DNA of 5,437 nucleotides from Treponema sp. Lineage in GTDB: Bacteria > Spirochaetota > Spirochaetia > Treponematales > Treponemataceae. This document shows positions 1 through 5,437 of the stretch, piece by piece. Position 1 is the stretch's first letter, and every line of letters starts with the position of its first letter. A model generated the notes under the pieces. That model was not told the origin of the DNA. It searched no databases and saw nothing but the letters and a program-made list of their open reading frames with translations. Made by a program: the position numbers and the translations under genes. The stretch lies in contig JAAZCS010000005.1 of assembly GCA_012513125.1 (NCBI GenBank), positions 1-5,437 of the forward strand. The letters are read 5' to 3'.

Positions 1-29
1 ATACCTTTGCTGTAATCTTTTTCGTTCAT
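1..29 (-). CDS. 5' end of an unidentified gene downstream of serS (partial)
   Basis: An ATG at 29-27 opens a frame that stays open to the window edge and reads MNEKDYSKG before it is cut off. The support is a textbook ribosome binding site, GGAG, six bases upstream, and a position 26 bases after the serS stop in the same direction. This is the usual spacing for the next gene of an operon, and there is no terminator hairpin in the gap. The nine visible residues are hydrophilic and charged, so the protein does not start with a signal peptide or membrane helix. Nine residues are too few to name a family. Confidence 0.7.
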
Positions 30-35
30 TTTTTT

Positions 36-39
36 CTCC
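36..39 (-). promoter_or_regulatory. Ribosome binding site of the partial gene at 29-1
   Basis: On the minus strand the bases read TGGAG followed by six A residues and then ATG. GGAG at this distance is a strong Shine-Dalgarno site. It is the main reason for calling a gene from only nine codons. Confidence 0.75.
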
Positions 40-55
40 AATTTTAACTAACAAA

Positions 56-1333
56 CTATTTTTTAGGTTTTATTACATCAAATCCACAATATGGAATTAA
101 TGCTTCAGGAATTGAAACAGAACCATCTGCGTTCTGGTAGTTCTCTAATATTGAGAGCATTGCTCTTCCAACAGCGACAGCAGTTCCGTTTAAAGTATGA
201 ACATATTTATTTTTACCGTCATCATCTTTATATTTAATGTTTAATCGTCTTGCTTGGTAATCTGTACAGTTAGAAGTTGAAGTTACTTCTCCATATTCAC
301 CGCCATTTCTGCCAGGCATCCATGCTTCCAAATCCCATTTTCTATATGCTGGTGCTCCTAAATCTCCTCTACAAGTGTCAACAATATGGAAAGGAATTCC
401 CAATCCTGTAAAGATTTCTTCTTCAATTAGTCTTAGTTTCTCGTGAATTTCATCAGATTGTTCTGGTGTAGAGTAGGCAAACATTTCTACTTTATCAAAT
501 TGGTGAACTCTATATAAACCTTTTGAAAATTGTCCTGCAGCTCCAGCTTCTCGTCTGAAACAGTGTGATAATCCACCGTAGAACAAAGGTAATTTTGCTT
601 TTTCTATTATCTCATCTTTATGATAACCGCCCAATGTGATTTCTGCAGTTGCAACAAGACAAGTACCTTCTTCTTCAATTGTATATACATTAGATTCTTT
701 ACCTCTTGGGTTAAAACCAATACCTTTTAAAATTTCTTCTTTTGCAACATCTGGTGTTATAAATAAATTGAAATTGTGTTTTCTTAAGATGTTTAATGCA
801 TACATAATTAAAGCTTGTTCAAGAAAAACTGCTTCATTTTTCAAATAATAGAATTTAGGTCCTGATACTTTTGTTCCTCTGTCAAAATCAAGAATGTCTA
901 GTTCTTCACCTAGCTGAACATGATCTTTTGGTTCAAAATCAAATTTTCTTGGAGTTCCAACTTTTTTTACTTCTAAGTTTTCAGTATCAAGTTTTCCGAT
1001 TGGAGCTTTTGGATGAACCATATTTGGAATTTGTCTTGCTGCTTCCTCTAAATCAACTTCAATTGTTTTGAGTTCATCTTCAATTTTAGCTATTTCTGTC
1101 TTTATTAGTTTGCCACTTTCTATTAATTCTTGACGCTTTTCATTATCAAGTTTTTGTTTCATCTGATTAGAATTTTCATTACGCTTTAACTGTAGACTTT
1201 GCAATTTTGTAACAAGTGCATTTTTTGTATCAAAAAGTTCAACAACTTTATCAACATCAGCTGTCATATTTCTATTAATTACATTTTGTTTTACAGCTTC
1301 TTTATTCTCTTTTATATATTTATAATCTAACAT
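56..1333 (-). CDS. serS: Seryl-tRNA synthetase, cytoplasmic class II enzyme
   Basis: Charges tRNA-Ser (and tRNA-Sec where present) with serine, using ATP through a seryl-adenylate. At 425 residues it has the normal full length. Residues about 28-105 are the heptad-rich N-terminal helical arm that grips the long variable arm of tRNA-Ser. The class II catalytic core follows. Motif 1 lies in the helix and strand around 172-197, the serine-site TAEITL at 229-234, motif 2 at 258-279 (FRREAGAAG then RVHQF), and motif 3 at 382-400 (NGTAVAVGR then ENYQ) with the terminal GSVSIPEALIPY. No key residue is missing. The segments ATAEITLGGYH, PAYRKWDLEAWMPGR and GEVTSTSNCTDYQARR resemble mitochondrial and plastid SerRS more than the E. 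coli type; this is from memory. The ATG has an AAGGA site seven bases upstream. The gene starts 14 bases after the SIMPL lipoprotein gene and ends in TAG. Confidence 0.98.
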   Translation of the reverse strand: MLDYKYIKENKEAVKQNVINRNMTADVDKVVELFDTKNALVTKLQSLQLKRNENSNQMKQKLDNEKRQELIESGKLIKTEIAKIEDELKTIEVDLEEAARQIPNMVHPKAPIGKLDTENLEVKKVGTPRKFDFEPKDHVQLGEELDILDFDRGTKVSGPKFYYLKNEAVFLEQALIMYALNILRKHNFNLFITPDVAKEEILKGIGFNPRGKESNVYTIEEEGTCLVATAEITLGGYHKDEIIEKAKLPLFYGGLSHCFRREAGAAGQFSKGLYRVHQFDKVEMFAYSTPEQSDEIHEKLRLIEEEIFTGLGIPFHIVDTCRGDLGAPAYRKWDLEAWMPGRNGGEYGEVTSTSNCTDYQARRLNIKYKDDDGKNKYVHTLNGTAVAVGRAMLSILENYQNADGSVSIPEALIPYCGFDVIKPKK

Positions 1334-1340
1334 TTTTTTT

Positions 1341-1345
1341 TCCTT
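1341..1345 (-). promoter_or_regulatory. serS ribosome binding site with all-A spacer
   Basis: The minus strand reads six A, GG, then nine A residues of which the last is the A of the ATG start. AAGGA with a seven-base spacer is a good Shine-Dalgarno site and fixes the serS start. The whole region between the SIMPL stop and the serS start is this purine tract, so there is no room for a terminator. Any serS-specific promoter would have to lie inside the upstream gene. Confidence 0.7.
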
Positions 1346-1347
1346 TT

Positions 1348-2052
1348 TTATTGAAGTGAATATTTAATAGTAACAGATGCATTAACAGGAATAGTTCCAA
1401 TTACTATAGGTGTTGAAGATTCCATACTCATCATATTTAGAGATTTTATCATTGTGTTTGAAAATCCATTTGAATTTTCGTATATTTCTAAAACAGAACC
1501 AACTTTACATCCGCTTGTTCCGGCTATAAGTGATGCTGCATCTTGTGCACTTTGAACAGCTAAAGCTCTAGCTTGAGTCAATGCAGCTTTCGGATCAGAA
1601 ATTGAATAATCAAATGAAGTTAATAAAACTGAATTTGAACCATTTTTTATTACTGCATCAATTATATTACCAGTAGTTTCAGGATTTAATATAGAAACAA
1701 TTAATACGTTGTTTACAGTATATTGTCCAGGTAAATCCCTATTATTTTGCCTATATGATTCCTGAGAAATTCTAAAATCATAAGTTGATAAATTATCTGA
1801 TGTAATTCCTGATTGTGATAAAACATCGATAATTGTTGAAGTAATTGAAGAATTTCGTTCTACAGCAGTTGTAACATTCCAATCCGAAGTTTTAATATTG
1901 AATTTTAATGTTACTGTATCAGGTTTTACTGATACTGAACCCGAACCTTCAACTGTAATTGTACGTTCTTGTTCTACAGGTTTATTTACTGTACACGATA
2001 AAAGCACTAGGTTTGCTACAATAGCAACGAATGCAAAATTAATTTTTTTCAT
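1348..2052 (-). CDS. SIMPL-domain (DUF541, YggE/BP26-like) lipoprotein
   Basis: A 234-residue predicted lipoprotein. The N-terminus is a short basic start, a hydrophobic stretch and the lipobox LLSC, with Cys20 as the acylated residue, so it should be anchored in the envelope facing the periplasm or outside. The mature part is one SIMPL domain. It opens with ITVEGSGSVSVKPDTVTLKF (residues 32-51), the family hallmark with a PDT turn. The central part contains QYTVNNVLIVSI (110-121) and DAVIKNGSNSV (132-142), then helix ARALAVQSAQDAASLIAG (161-178), KVGSVLEIYE (183-192), and the closing TPIVIGTIPVNASVTIKY (214-231). Members are secreted or periplasmic; some, such as BP26, form ring assemblies, and YggE is linked to oxidative stress, but the biochemical role is unsettled. 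A second cysteine, Cys182, lies in the mature domain. The ATG follows directly on the TAA of the preceding lipoprotein gene, with GGAAGG inside that gene's last codons, so translation is probably coupled. Confidence 0.92.
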   Translation of the reverse strand: MKKINFAFVAIVANLVLLSCTVNKPVEQERTITVEGSGSVSVKPDTVTLKFNIKTSDWNVTTAVERNSSITSTIIDVLSQSGITSDNLSTYDFRISQESYRQNNRDLPGQYTVNNVLIVSILNPETTGNIIDAVIKNGSNSVLLTSFDYSISDPKAALTQARALAVQSAQDAASLIAGTSGCKVGSVLEIYENSNGFSNTMIKSLNMMSMESSTPIVIGTIPVNASVTIKYSLQ

Positions 2053-3435
2053 TTAGCGACCTTCCATATAAAATCTTTTTAGATATGTTATTCTTTTATT
2101 TGCTTTATCCCAAAATTTACTTGAGGGATAATTATTTGTAATCTCTTCATAAGCATTGATTGCTTTTTTAATATTTTTTAAATCAGATTGTGCTTCCAAT
2201 ATATTGCCTTTTAAAAATAAACCTTCATCTATATTAACATTAGAATTATTCAAAAATAAATCAATTGATTTTAAGGATAATTCATAATTTTTTTCATTAA
2301 AATATGAATACGCTTTTTGTAATTCATCTGCAGGATTAATTTGAATTATTGTTTCCTGTTTATTTTCTTCTATATTTTGATTATTTTGCTCAGAATTTTG
2401 TTGTGCTGTTTTAGTAACATCTTTTGTAGTGTCAGAAATTTGTATTGTGGAAACTGTAGCATTCTGTGTTTTTGGTCTGCTTGGAACAATTTCGCTATAT
2501 TCTGGAGCCAACACATGTTCTTTATTGTTTGTATATTCGTCTAAAACGGTTACTTCAAGGTAATCGTCTATATATTGTCCTGTTAATGTATCATTTTTGT
2601 AAAAATGCAGAAGTTTTGTTCCCTTTCCTTTAGTGTAGAGTGTGAAAGTAACATTTTTTGAACCAAGTTTTCTGCCAAAATATACAATGGATTTAGAATC
2701 ATCTTCTATACCTAAGTAAATCCATCCAGAACTAGGGTATGAAACATCAATATAACGACCTTTTTCTGTTGTCATTGAACGGGAAGGGATAATTGCTTCT
2801 TTTTTTTCTTTTGTATCAGCAACAATTAACTCTTCTGTGTTTTGATTATCATTGTTTTCAATATCTATTAAATTTGAATTGTCAATTGTTACATTGTCAG
2901 AAATTGACTGTTCTGTATTCAAATTTTGATTTGTATTTTCATTGACAGTTATTGATTCTTCTGTGCTTGTCGCAGGTGTATTGTCGGTGTTATTAGCTTC
3001 TGTTTTGTTTCGTGAATTAATTTCCTCATTCTGTAATTCAGCTTCATTTATAGGTTCAAGAATAATTCTGTCATTTTCATCTTGTTTATTATTGATTTCA
3101 GGTTCTGTGTATTCTAAATCAAAAACCTCTGGCTCAATAAAAACTTCTGGTGCTATATTTTCATCAGATTTATTTTCAGAAATAACGTCTTCGTTTGTGT
3201 TTTCTTCAACAGGAGCAGGTAATTCACTCTGTTCTGTCTGTTCTGTTACAGAATCTAATTCTGAATCATTTGAAAATTGAGTAACATTTGTATTTTCAGT
3301 ATTTTGCGGAGAATCTACATTTTCTGTATTATTTGTATCTATTTTACTGATTTCTGATTCAATATTTTGTGGTGTTGATACGCATGAAGTAAATATAAAT
3401 AACATTATGGATAATATAAATAAGGGCTTTTTCAT
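2053..3435 (-). CDS. Large lipoprotein: acidic Asn/Glu-rich spacer, beta-rich domain and C-terminal TPR-like helices
   Basis: A 460-residue predicted lipoprotein. MKKPLFILSIMLFIFTSC is a signal peptide with acylated Cys18. Residues about 20-205 are low-complexity, rich in Asn, Glu, Asp, Ser and Thr and poor in aromatic residues, and are probably a disordered spacer. Residues about 215-298 look like a folded beta domain, with GRYIDVSYPSSGWIYLG, IVYFGRKLG, FTLYTKGKG and QYIDDYLEVTVL as strands. I associate this YP-x-SGW-x-YLG pattern with treponemal lipoproteins but cannot name a catalogued family. A Gln/Asn-rich linker (about 320-366) leads to two TPR-like helical hairpins (369-455: AYSYFNEKNYELSLKSIDLF, then AINAYEEITNNYP), similar in style to YbgF and BamD repeats. 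This suggests a protein-docking role in the periplasm at the end of a long flexible tether. IIPSRS and IVPSRP flank the beta domain. The start overlaps the upstream stop as ATGA and has an AGGAG site. Precise function unknown. Confidence 0.9.
   Translation of the reverse strand: MKKPLFILSIMLFIFTSCVSTPQNIESEISKIDTNNTENVDSPQNTENTNVTQFSNDSELDSVTEQTEQSELPAPVEENTNEDVISENKSDENIAPEVFIEPEVFDLEYTEPEINNKQDENDRIILEPINEAELQNEEINSRNKTEANNTDNTPATSTEESITVNENTNQNLNTEQSISDNVTIDNSNLIDIENNDNQNTEELIVADTKEKKEAIIPSRSMTTEKGRYIDVSYPSSGWIYLGIEDDSKSIVYFGRKLGSKNVTFTLYTKGKGTKLLHFYKNDTLTGQYIDDYLEVTVLDEYTNNKEHVLAPEYSEIVPSRPKTQNATVSTIQISDTTKDVTKTAQQNSEQNNQNIEENKQETIIQINPADELQKAYSYFNEKNYELSLKSIDLFLNNSNVNIDEGLFLKGNILEAQSDLKNIKKAINAYEEITNNYPSSKFWDKANKRITYLKRFYMEGR
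2060..2065 (-). promoter_or_regulatory. Ribosome binding site of the SIMPL gene, inside the upstream reading frame
   Basis: The minus strand reads GGAAGG, seven bases, then ATG at 2052-2050. The site is made from the final codons of the TPR lipoprotein (Met-Glu-Gly-Arg-stop). The stop TAA and the start ATG touch without a spacer, which favours re-initiation by the same ribosome. Confidence 0.75.
3229..3246 (-). repeat. Perfect 9-base tandem duplication in the lipoprotein spacer
   Basis: On the plus strand the nine bases CTGTTCTGT occur twice head to tail. In the gene they encode the repeated TEQTEQ in the low-complexity spacer (around residues 64-69). The unit is a multiple of three, so copy changes keep the frame. 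Confidence 0.8.
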
Positions 3436-3821
3436 GGAGCCGCTCCTATCATATTTGAAATTAATGTGTCATTAGAATCCGAAAGGGAATTGATTTCTTT
3501 TTTTGACGGAGTTGTGAAATATTCTTCTCCTTCTTCTTTTACCCATTTTTTGTTATTTTCACGTGTTAGAGTATAATCATTCTTAATCTCCGGACTTGGG
3601 GGAATGACTATTTTTTCAGAAAGGGAGAACATTTGTGATATATTTTTATCATTTTTTTGTTTTGGAGAAAAAATCAAGATTATAAGCAATAGTAGAATTA
3701 AAAGTGCAATTCCTGAAATTATCAAAAATCTTTTCTTATCATCTTCAAAAATAGTTTTAATTTTTGCAAACAGTGAGATTAAAAAGTTTTTAATGTTTTC
3801 AATAACAAGTGTAATATTCAT
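3432..3821 (-). CDS. Small single-pass membrane protein, spirochaete-type hypothetical
   Basis: A 129-residue protein of unknown function. Residues 1-31 are an amphipathic, Lys-rich cytoplasmic-looking segment, and 32-52 form one strongly hydrophobic helix of mostly Ile and Leu. There is no cleavage site or lipobox, so it should stay as an inner-membrane anchor. More positive charges lie before the helix than immediately after it, which suggests the C-terminus is outside the cytoplasm. The outer part (53-129) is polar and contains IVIPPSPE (71-78), then Arg-Glu, Trp93 and YFTTPS (101-106). From memory, small spirochaetal membrane proteins share a pattern of a proline-rich juxtamembrane motif, then RE, W and FW-x-xP, and this looks like a divergent member. 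An in-frame TAA lies two codons before the ATG, so the start cannot be further upstream. Its Shine-Dalgarno site is poor: AAGAG only two bases away, GGAG eighteen bases away. It follows smc by 27 bases and overlaps the next gene by four. Confidence 0.85.
   Translation of the reverse strand: MNITLVIENIKNFLISLFAKIKTIFEDDKKRFLIISGIALLILLLLIILIFSPKQKNDKNISQMFSLSEKIVIPPSPEIKNDYTLTRENNKKWVKEEGEEYFTTPSKKEINSLSDSNDTLISNMIGAAP
3436..3446 (-). promoter_or_regulatory. Shine-Dalgarno of the TPR lipoprotein inside a small palindrome
   Basis: The mRNA reads GGAGCGGCUCC directly before AUG. GGAG is the ribosome binding site, seven bases from the start. It can pair with CUCC in the spacer as a four-pair all-G/C-or-A/U stem with a CGG loop. 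The same bases encode the last residues of the preceding membrane protein (GAAP), whose TGA overlaps the ATG. A ribosome finishing the upstream gene would open the stem, so coupled translation is plausible. The palindrome is seen directly; its regulatory role is inferred. Confidence 0.5.
3592..3617 (-). repeat. Copy B of a 26-base imperfect repeat encoding the IVIPP motif (membrane protein)
   Basis: Matches 3880-3905 at 21 of 26 aligned bases, same strand and same reading frame. It encodes EKIVIPPSP just after the membrane helix of the 129-residue protein. The similarity fades on both sides. It may be a short duplicated segment or a convergent protein motif. Confidence 0.55.
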
Positions 3822-3848
3822 TTCTCTTTATTTTCTATACTCCAGTTA

Positions 3849-5437
3849 TTATATGTTTTCACCATGAATTCTTTTTGGCGGTCTTGGTGGAATTACAATA
3901 TTTTCTTCTAATTCAACATCTTCATCGATGAAATCAGAAGATGAATGGTCAATTTCTGCTCCTAATTTAATATCTTGATCAAGACGCAACGCTATTATTT
4001 TACTTACACCTGATTCTTCCATAGTAATACCTAGCATAGTTCCAGCTCCCATAACAGTTTTTTTATTATGGGTTATGACTATGTATTGGCTAATATTCGC
4101 AAAAGATTCTAGTGCTGTAACAAAACTTGAAACGTTTTTATCGTCAAGTGCAGCATCAATTTCATCCAAAAGACAGAATGGAGACGGTCTAACTTGATAA
4201 GTCGCAAATAATAATGCAACAGCTGTCATGGTTTTTTCACCACCAGAAAGAAGAGCAATATTCTCAAGTTTTTTTCCAGGAGGTTGGGCGTAAATATCGA
4301 TTCCACTAGTTAGAATGTTTTGAGGATCTGCAAGTTTTAATTCGCCTCTTCCTCCATTGAATAACCGCCTAAACATATTATGGAAATTCTTTTTTATTTG
4401 ATTATAAGTTTCAAGGAACATCTCTGATGATTTTGATTTTATTTCCTCAGAAACTCTTACTAGATTATCCAAACTTTGTTTTGTGTCTTCAAAATTTGTT
4501 TTCTGTCGTTCAAAACGTTCTTTTACTTCTTGAAACTCTTCAACGGCCATTAGGTTTACAGAACCTAATTGTTTAAAAGAATCCTTTTTTTCAGAAAGTT
4601 TTTCTTTTAAATCTACTGAAGAAGCGTTTATTTTGTACATTTTTTCTTCAAATTCCATTAAATCTCTTGAATATTGATCTTGGAAATTTTGTTTTATATT
4701 ACGAATATCATTGTCAGATGAATTTAACGAAAGAGTCAATTTTTCATATTGATCTTGATATTTATTTTGTTCCAAATGTTTTTTATTTAATGAATCACTC
4801 TTTCCTGAAACGCTTTTATTACATTTCGCAATTTCTGAATCAAGAGTGTTCATCTCTTCTGCAAGTTTTTTACCACGGTGTTCAATTTCAGCAAGTTCAT
4901 CTTGAACCCCAATTATTTGTTCCCTTAATTCATCTTGTCTTCGTTTTTCAGTATAAAGTTCATCATCTATTTCGTGAAGAGAAGCCTGTTCAGTTTGAAA
5001 AGTTCTATTTAAAATATTGATATGCTGTTCAGTTGCTGTTATTTGTTCTTCCATGGATACTTGATTTAATTTCAATTTATTTAAAGTATCTTTATATTCT
5101 GAGATTTTGGAAGTTAATAACATATTTTGATTTTGAAAATCTTCAATTTCTTTATTTATAAGCTCAACATTATTTAAATTATCAGAAATTCTTTTATCGA
5201 TTGAACGTTTTTTTGTCATTATTCCATCTGCAGATAAGAATTCTATTAGAAAAAATGGCGTTGAACCAATATACTTTTGAAGTGATGATTCAATATCATG
5301 AATTTGATTATCTATGGAAACAAAAATAGTTTGAGTTTCATCAATAATTTTCTTTATATTTTCAGAATTTATATTTGAAGAATTATAATCCGAGTATATA
5401 TTTTTTCGCCCTTCAACAAATATTTTTAATTTATTTA
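3849..5437 (-). CDS. smc: Chromosome partition/condensation ATPase SMC, C-terminal part (5' end outside window)
   Basis: The frame is open to the window edge: 72 codons lie upstream of the Met at 5219-5217, so that Met is internal. SMC dimers with ScpA/ScpB load on DNA, extrude loops and help compact and segregate chromosomes. The first visible 72 residues end like a hinge (TIFVSIDNQ, a helix, then PFFLIEFLSADG). Counting from the internal Met, residues about 8-265 are heptad coiled coil. The C-terminal head begins near LGSVNLMAVEEF (218-229) and holds NNG-like FNGGRGELKL (287-296), PPGKK (313-317), the ABC signature LSGGEK (324-329), Walker B FCLLDEIDAALDD (348-360) with catalytic Glu353, and switch VITHNKKT (381-388). 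After GVSKIIALRL (404-413), near where B. subtilis SMC ends, a 43-residue acidic tail continues with IVIPPRPPKR. The gene stops at TAA, 27 bases before the next. Walker A and the N-terminal head are not in the window. Confidence 0.96.
   Translation of the reverse strand, partial: NKLKIFVEGRKNIYSDYNSSNINSENIKKIIDETQTIFVSIDNQIHDIESSLQKYIGSTPFFLIEFLSADGIMTKKRSIDKRISDNLNNVELINKEIEDFQNQNMLLTSKISEYKDTLNKLKLNQVSMEEQITATEQHINILNRTFQTEQASLHEIDDELYTEKRRQDELREQIIGVQDELAEIEHRGKKLAEEMNTLDSEIAKCNKSVSGKSDSLNKKHLEQNKYQDQYEKLTLSLNSSDNDIRNIKQNFQDQYSRDLMEFEEKMYKINASSVDLKEKLSEKKDSFKQLGSVNLMAVEEFQEVKERFERQKTNFEDTKQSLDNLVRVSEEIKSKSSEMFLETYNQIKKNFHNMFRRLFNGGRGELKLADPQNILTSGIDIYAQPPGKKLENIALLSGGEKTMTAVALLFATYQVRPSPFCLLDEIDAALDDKNVSSFVTALESFANISQYIVITHNKKTVMGAGTMLGITMEESGVSKIIALRLDQDIKLGAEIDHSSSDFIDEDVELEENIVIPPRPPKRIHGENI
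3880..3905 (-). repeat. Copy A of a 26-base imperfect repeat encoding the IVIPP motif (SMC tail)
   Basis: Partner of 3592-3617, with 21 of 26 bases identical and the reading frame conserved. Here it encodes ENIVIPPRP in the C-terminal extension of SMC. The two copies lie about 290 bases apart in neighbouring genes. Confidence 0.55.

Noticed and set aside
30..55. Terminator or promoter between serS and the next gene
   Set aside because: No hairpin and no paired -35/-10 elements can be made out in 26 A+T-rich bases. The only clear signal is the ribosome site.
636..1071. Plus-strand open frames within serS
   Set aside because: They lie opposite highly conserved catalytic motifs of seryl-tRNA synthetase and have no features of their own.
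1334..1347. T-rich run on the plus strand as a transcription terminator
   Set aside because: There is no stem next to it on either strand. On the transcribed strand it is an A-rich tract with the serS ribosome site.
2942..3280. Plus-strand open frame of 112 codons, rich in Ser
   Set aside because: It is the antisense shadow of the low-complexity lipoprotein spacer, with no ribosome site and no recognisable domain. The minus-strand frame has a signal peptide and continuous context.
3604..3867. Plus-strand hydrophobic open frame of 87 codons opposite the small membrane protein
   Set aside because: Antisense of an Ile/Leu-rich helix also gives hydrophobic residues. It would span the smc junction and lacks a ribosome site.
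4667..5020. Plus-strand open frame of 117 codons within smc
   Set aside because: It is the mirror of the coiled-coil region and has no family features.
5217..5219. ATG at 5219-5217 as the start of a separate 456-residue protein
   Set aside because: The frame continues upstream without a stop for 72 more codons to the window edge, and those residues look like the end of an SMC hinge. No good ribosome site precedes the ATG. It is an internal Met.

Overview
The window is A+T-rich (about 30% G+C by eye) and almost fully coding. Every real gene lies on the minus strand, so transcription runs from position 5437 down to 1. TAA, TGA and TAG all end genes here, which fits the standard bacterial code. 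Organism: most likely a low-G+C spirochaete of the Treponema group. The reasons are two consecutive lipoproteins with Ser-Cys lipoboxes, a lipoprotein domain built around a YPSSGWIYLG motif that I associate with treponemes, a small one-pass membrane protein of a type I recall from spirochaetes, and a seryl-tRNA synthetase resembling the organellar/spirochaete subtype. This is inference from remembered families, not from a search.

Layout in transcription order. (1) 5437-3849: the C-terminal part of the chromosome-organising ATPase SMC. It holds the end of the hinge, the returning coiled-coil arm, the C-terminal ATPase head and an unusual 43-residue acidic, proline-bearing tail. The gene enters from outside the window. 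(2) 3821-3432: a 129-residue protein with one membrane helix. (3) 3435-2053: a 460-residue lipoprotein with a long Asn/Glu-rich spacer, a beta-rich domain and C-terminal TPR-like helices. (4) 2052-1348: a SIMPL (DUF541, YggE/BP26-like) lipoprotein. (5) 1333-56: serS, seryl-tRNA synthetase. (6) 29-1: the first nine codons of another gene with a strong ribosome binding site, leaving the window.

The gaps are 27, -4, 0, 14 and 26 bases. There is no convincing internal terminator or promoter, so the six genes look like one operon or part of one. The start of gene 3 overlaps the stop of gene 2 as ATGA, and gene 4 begins directly after the stop of gene 3, so genes 2-4 are probably translationally coupled. 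They form an envelope module (inner-membrane anchor, long-armed TPR lipoprotein, SIMPL lipoprotein) placed between two housekeeping genes.

The most interesting signal is a short motif, I-V-I-P-P-x-P. It sits in the extra tail of SMC and again just after the membrane helix of the next protein, and the match is in frame and also visible in the DNA (21 of 26 bases). Related I/V-P-S-R motifs flank the beta domain of the following lipoprotein. No RNA gene, insertion sequence, CRISPR array or plus-strand gene was found, and no non-coding stretch exceeds 30 bases.
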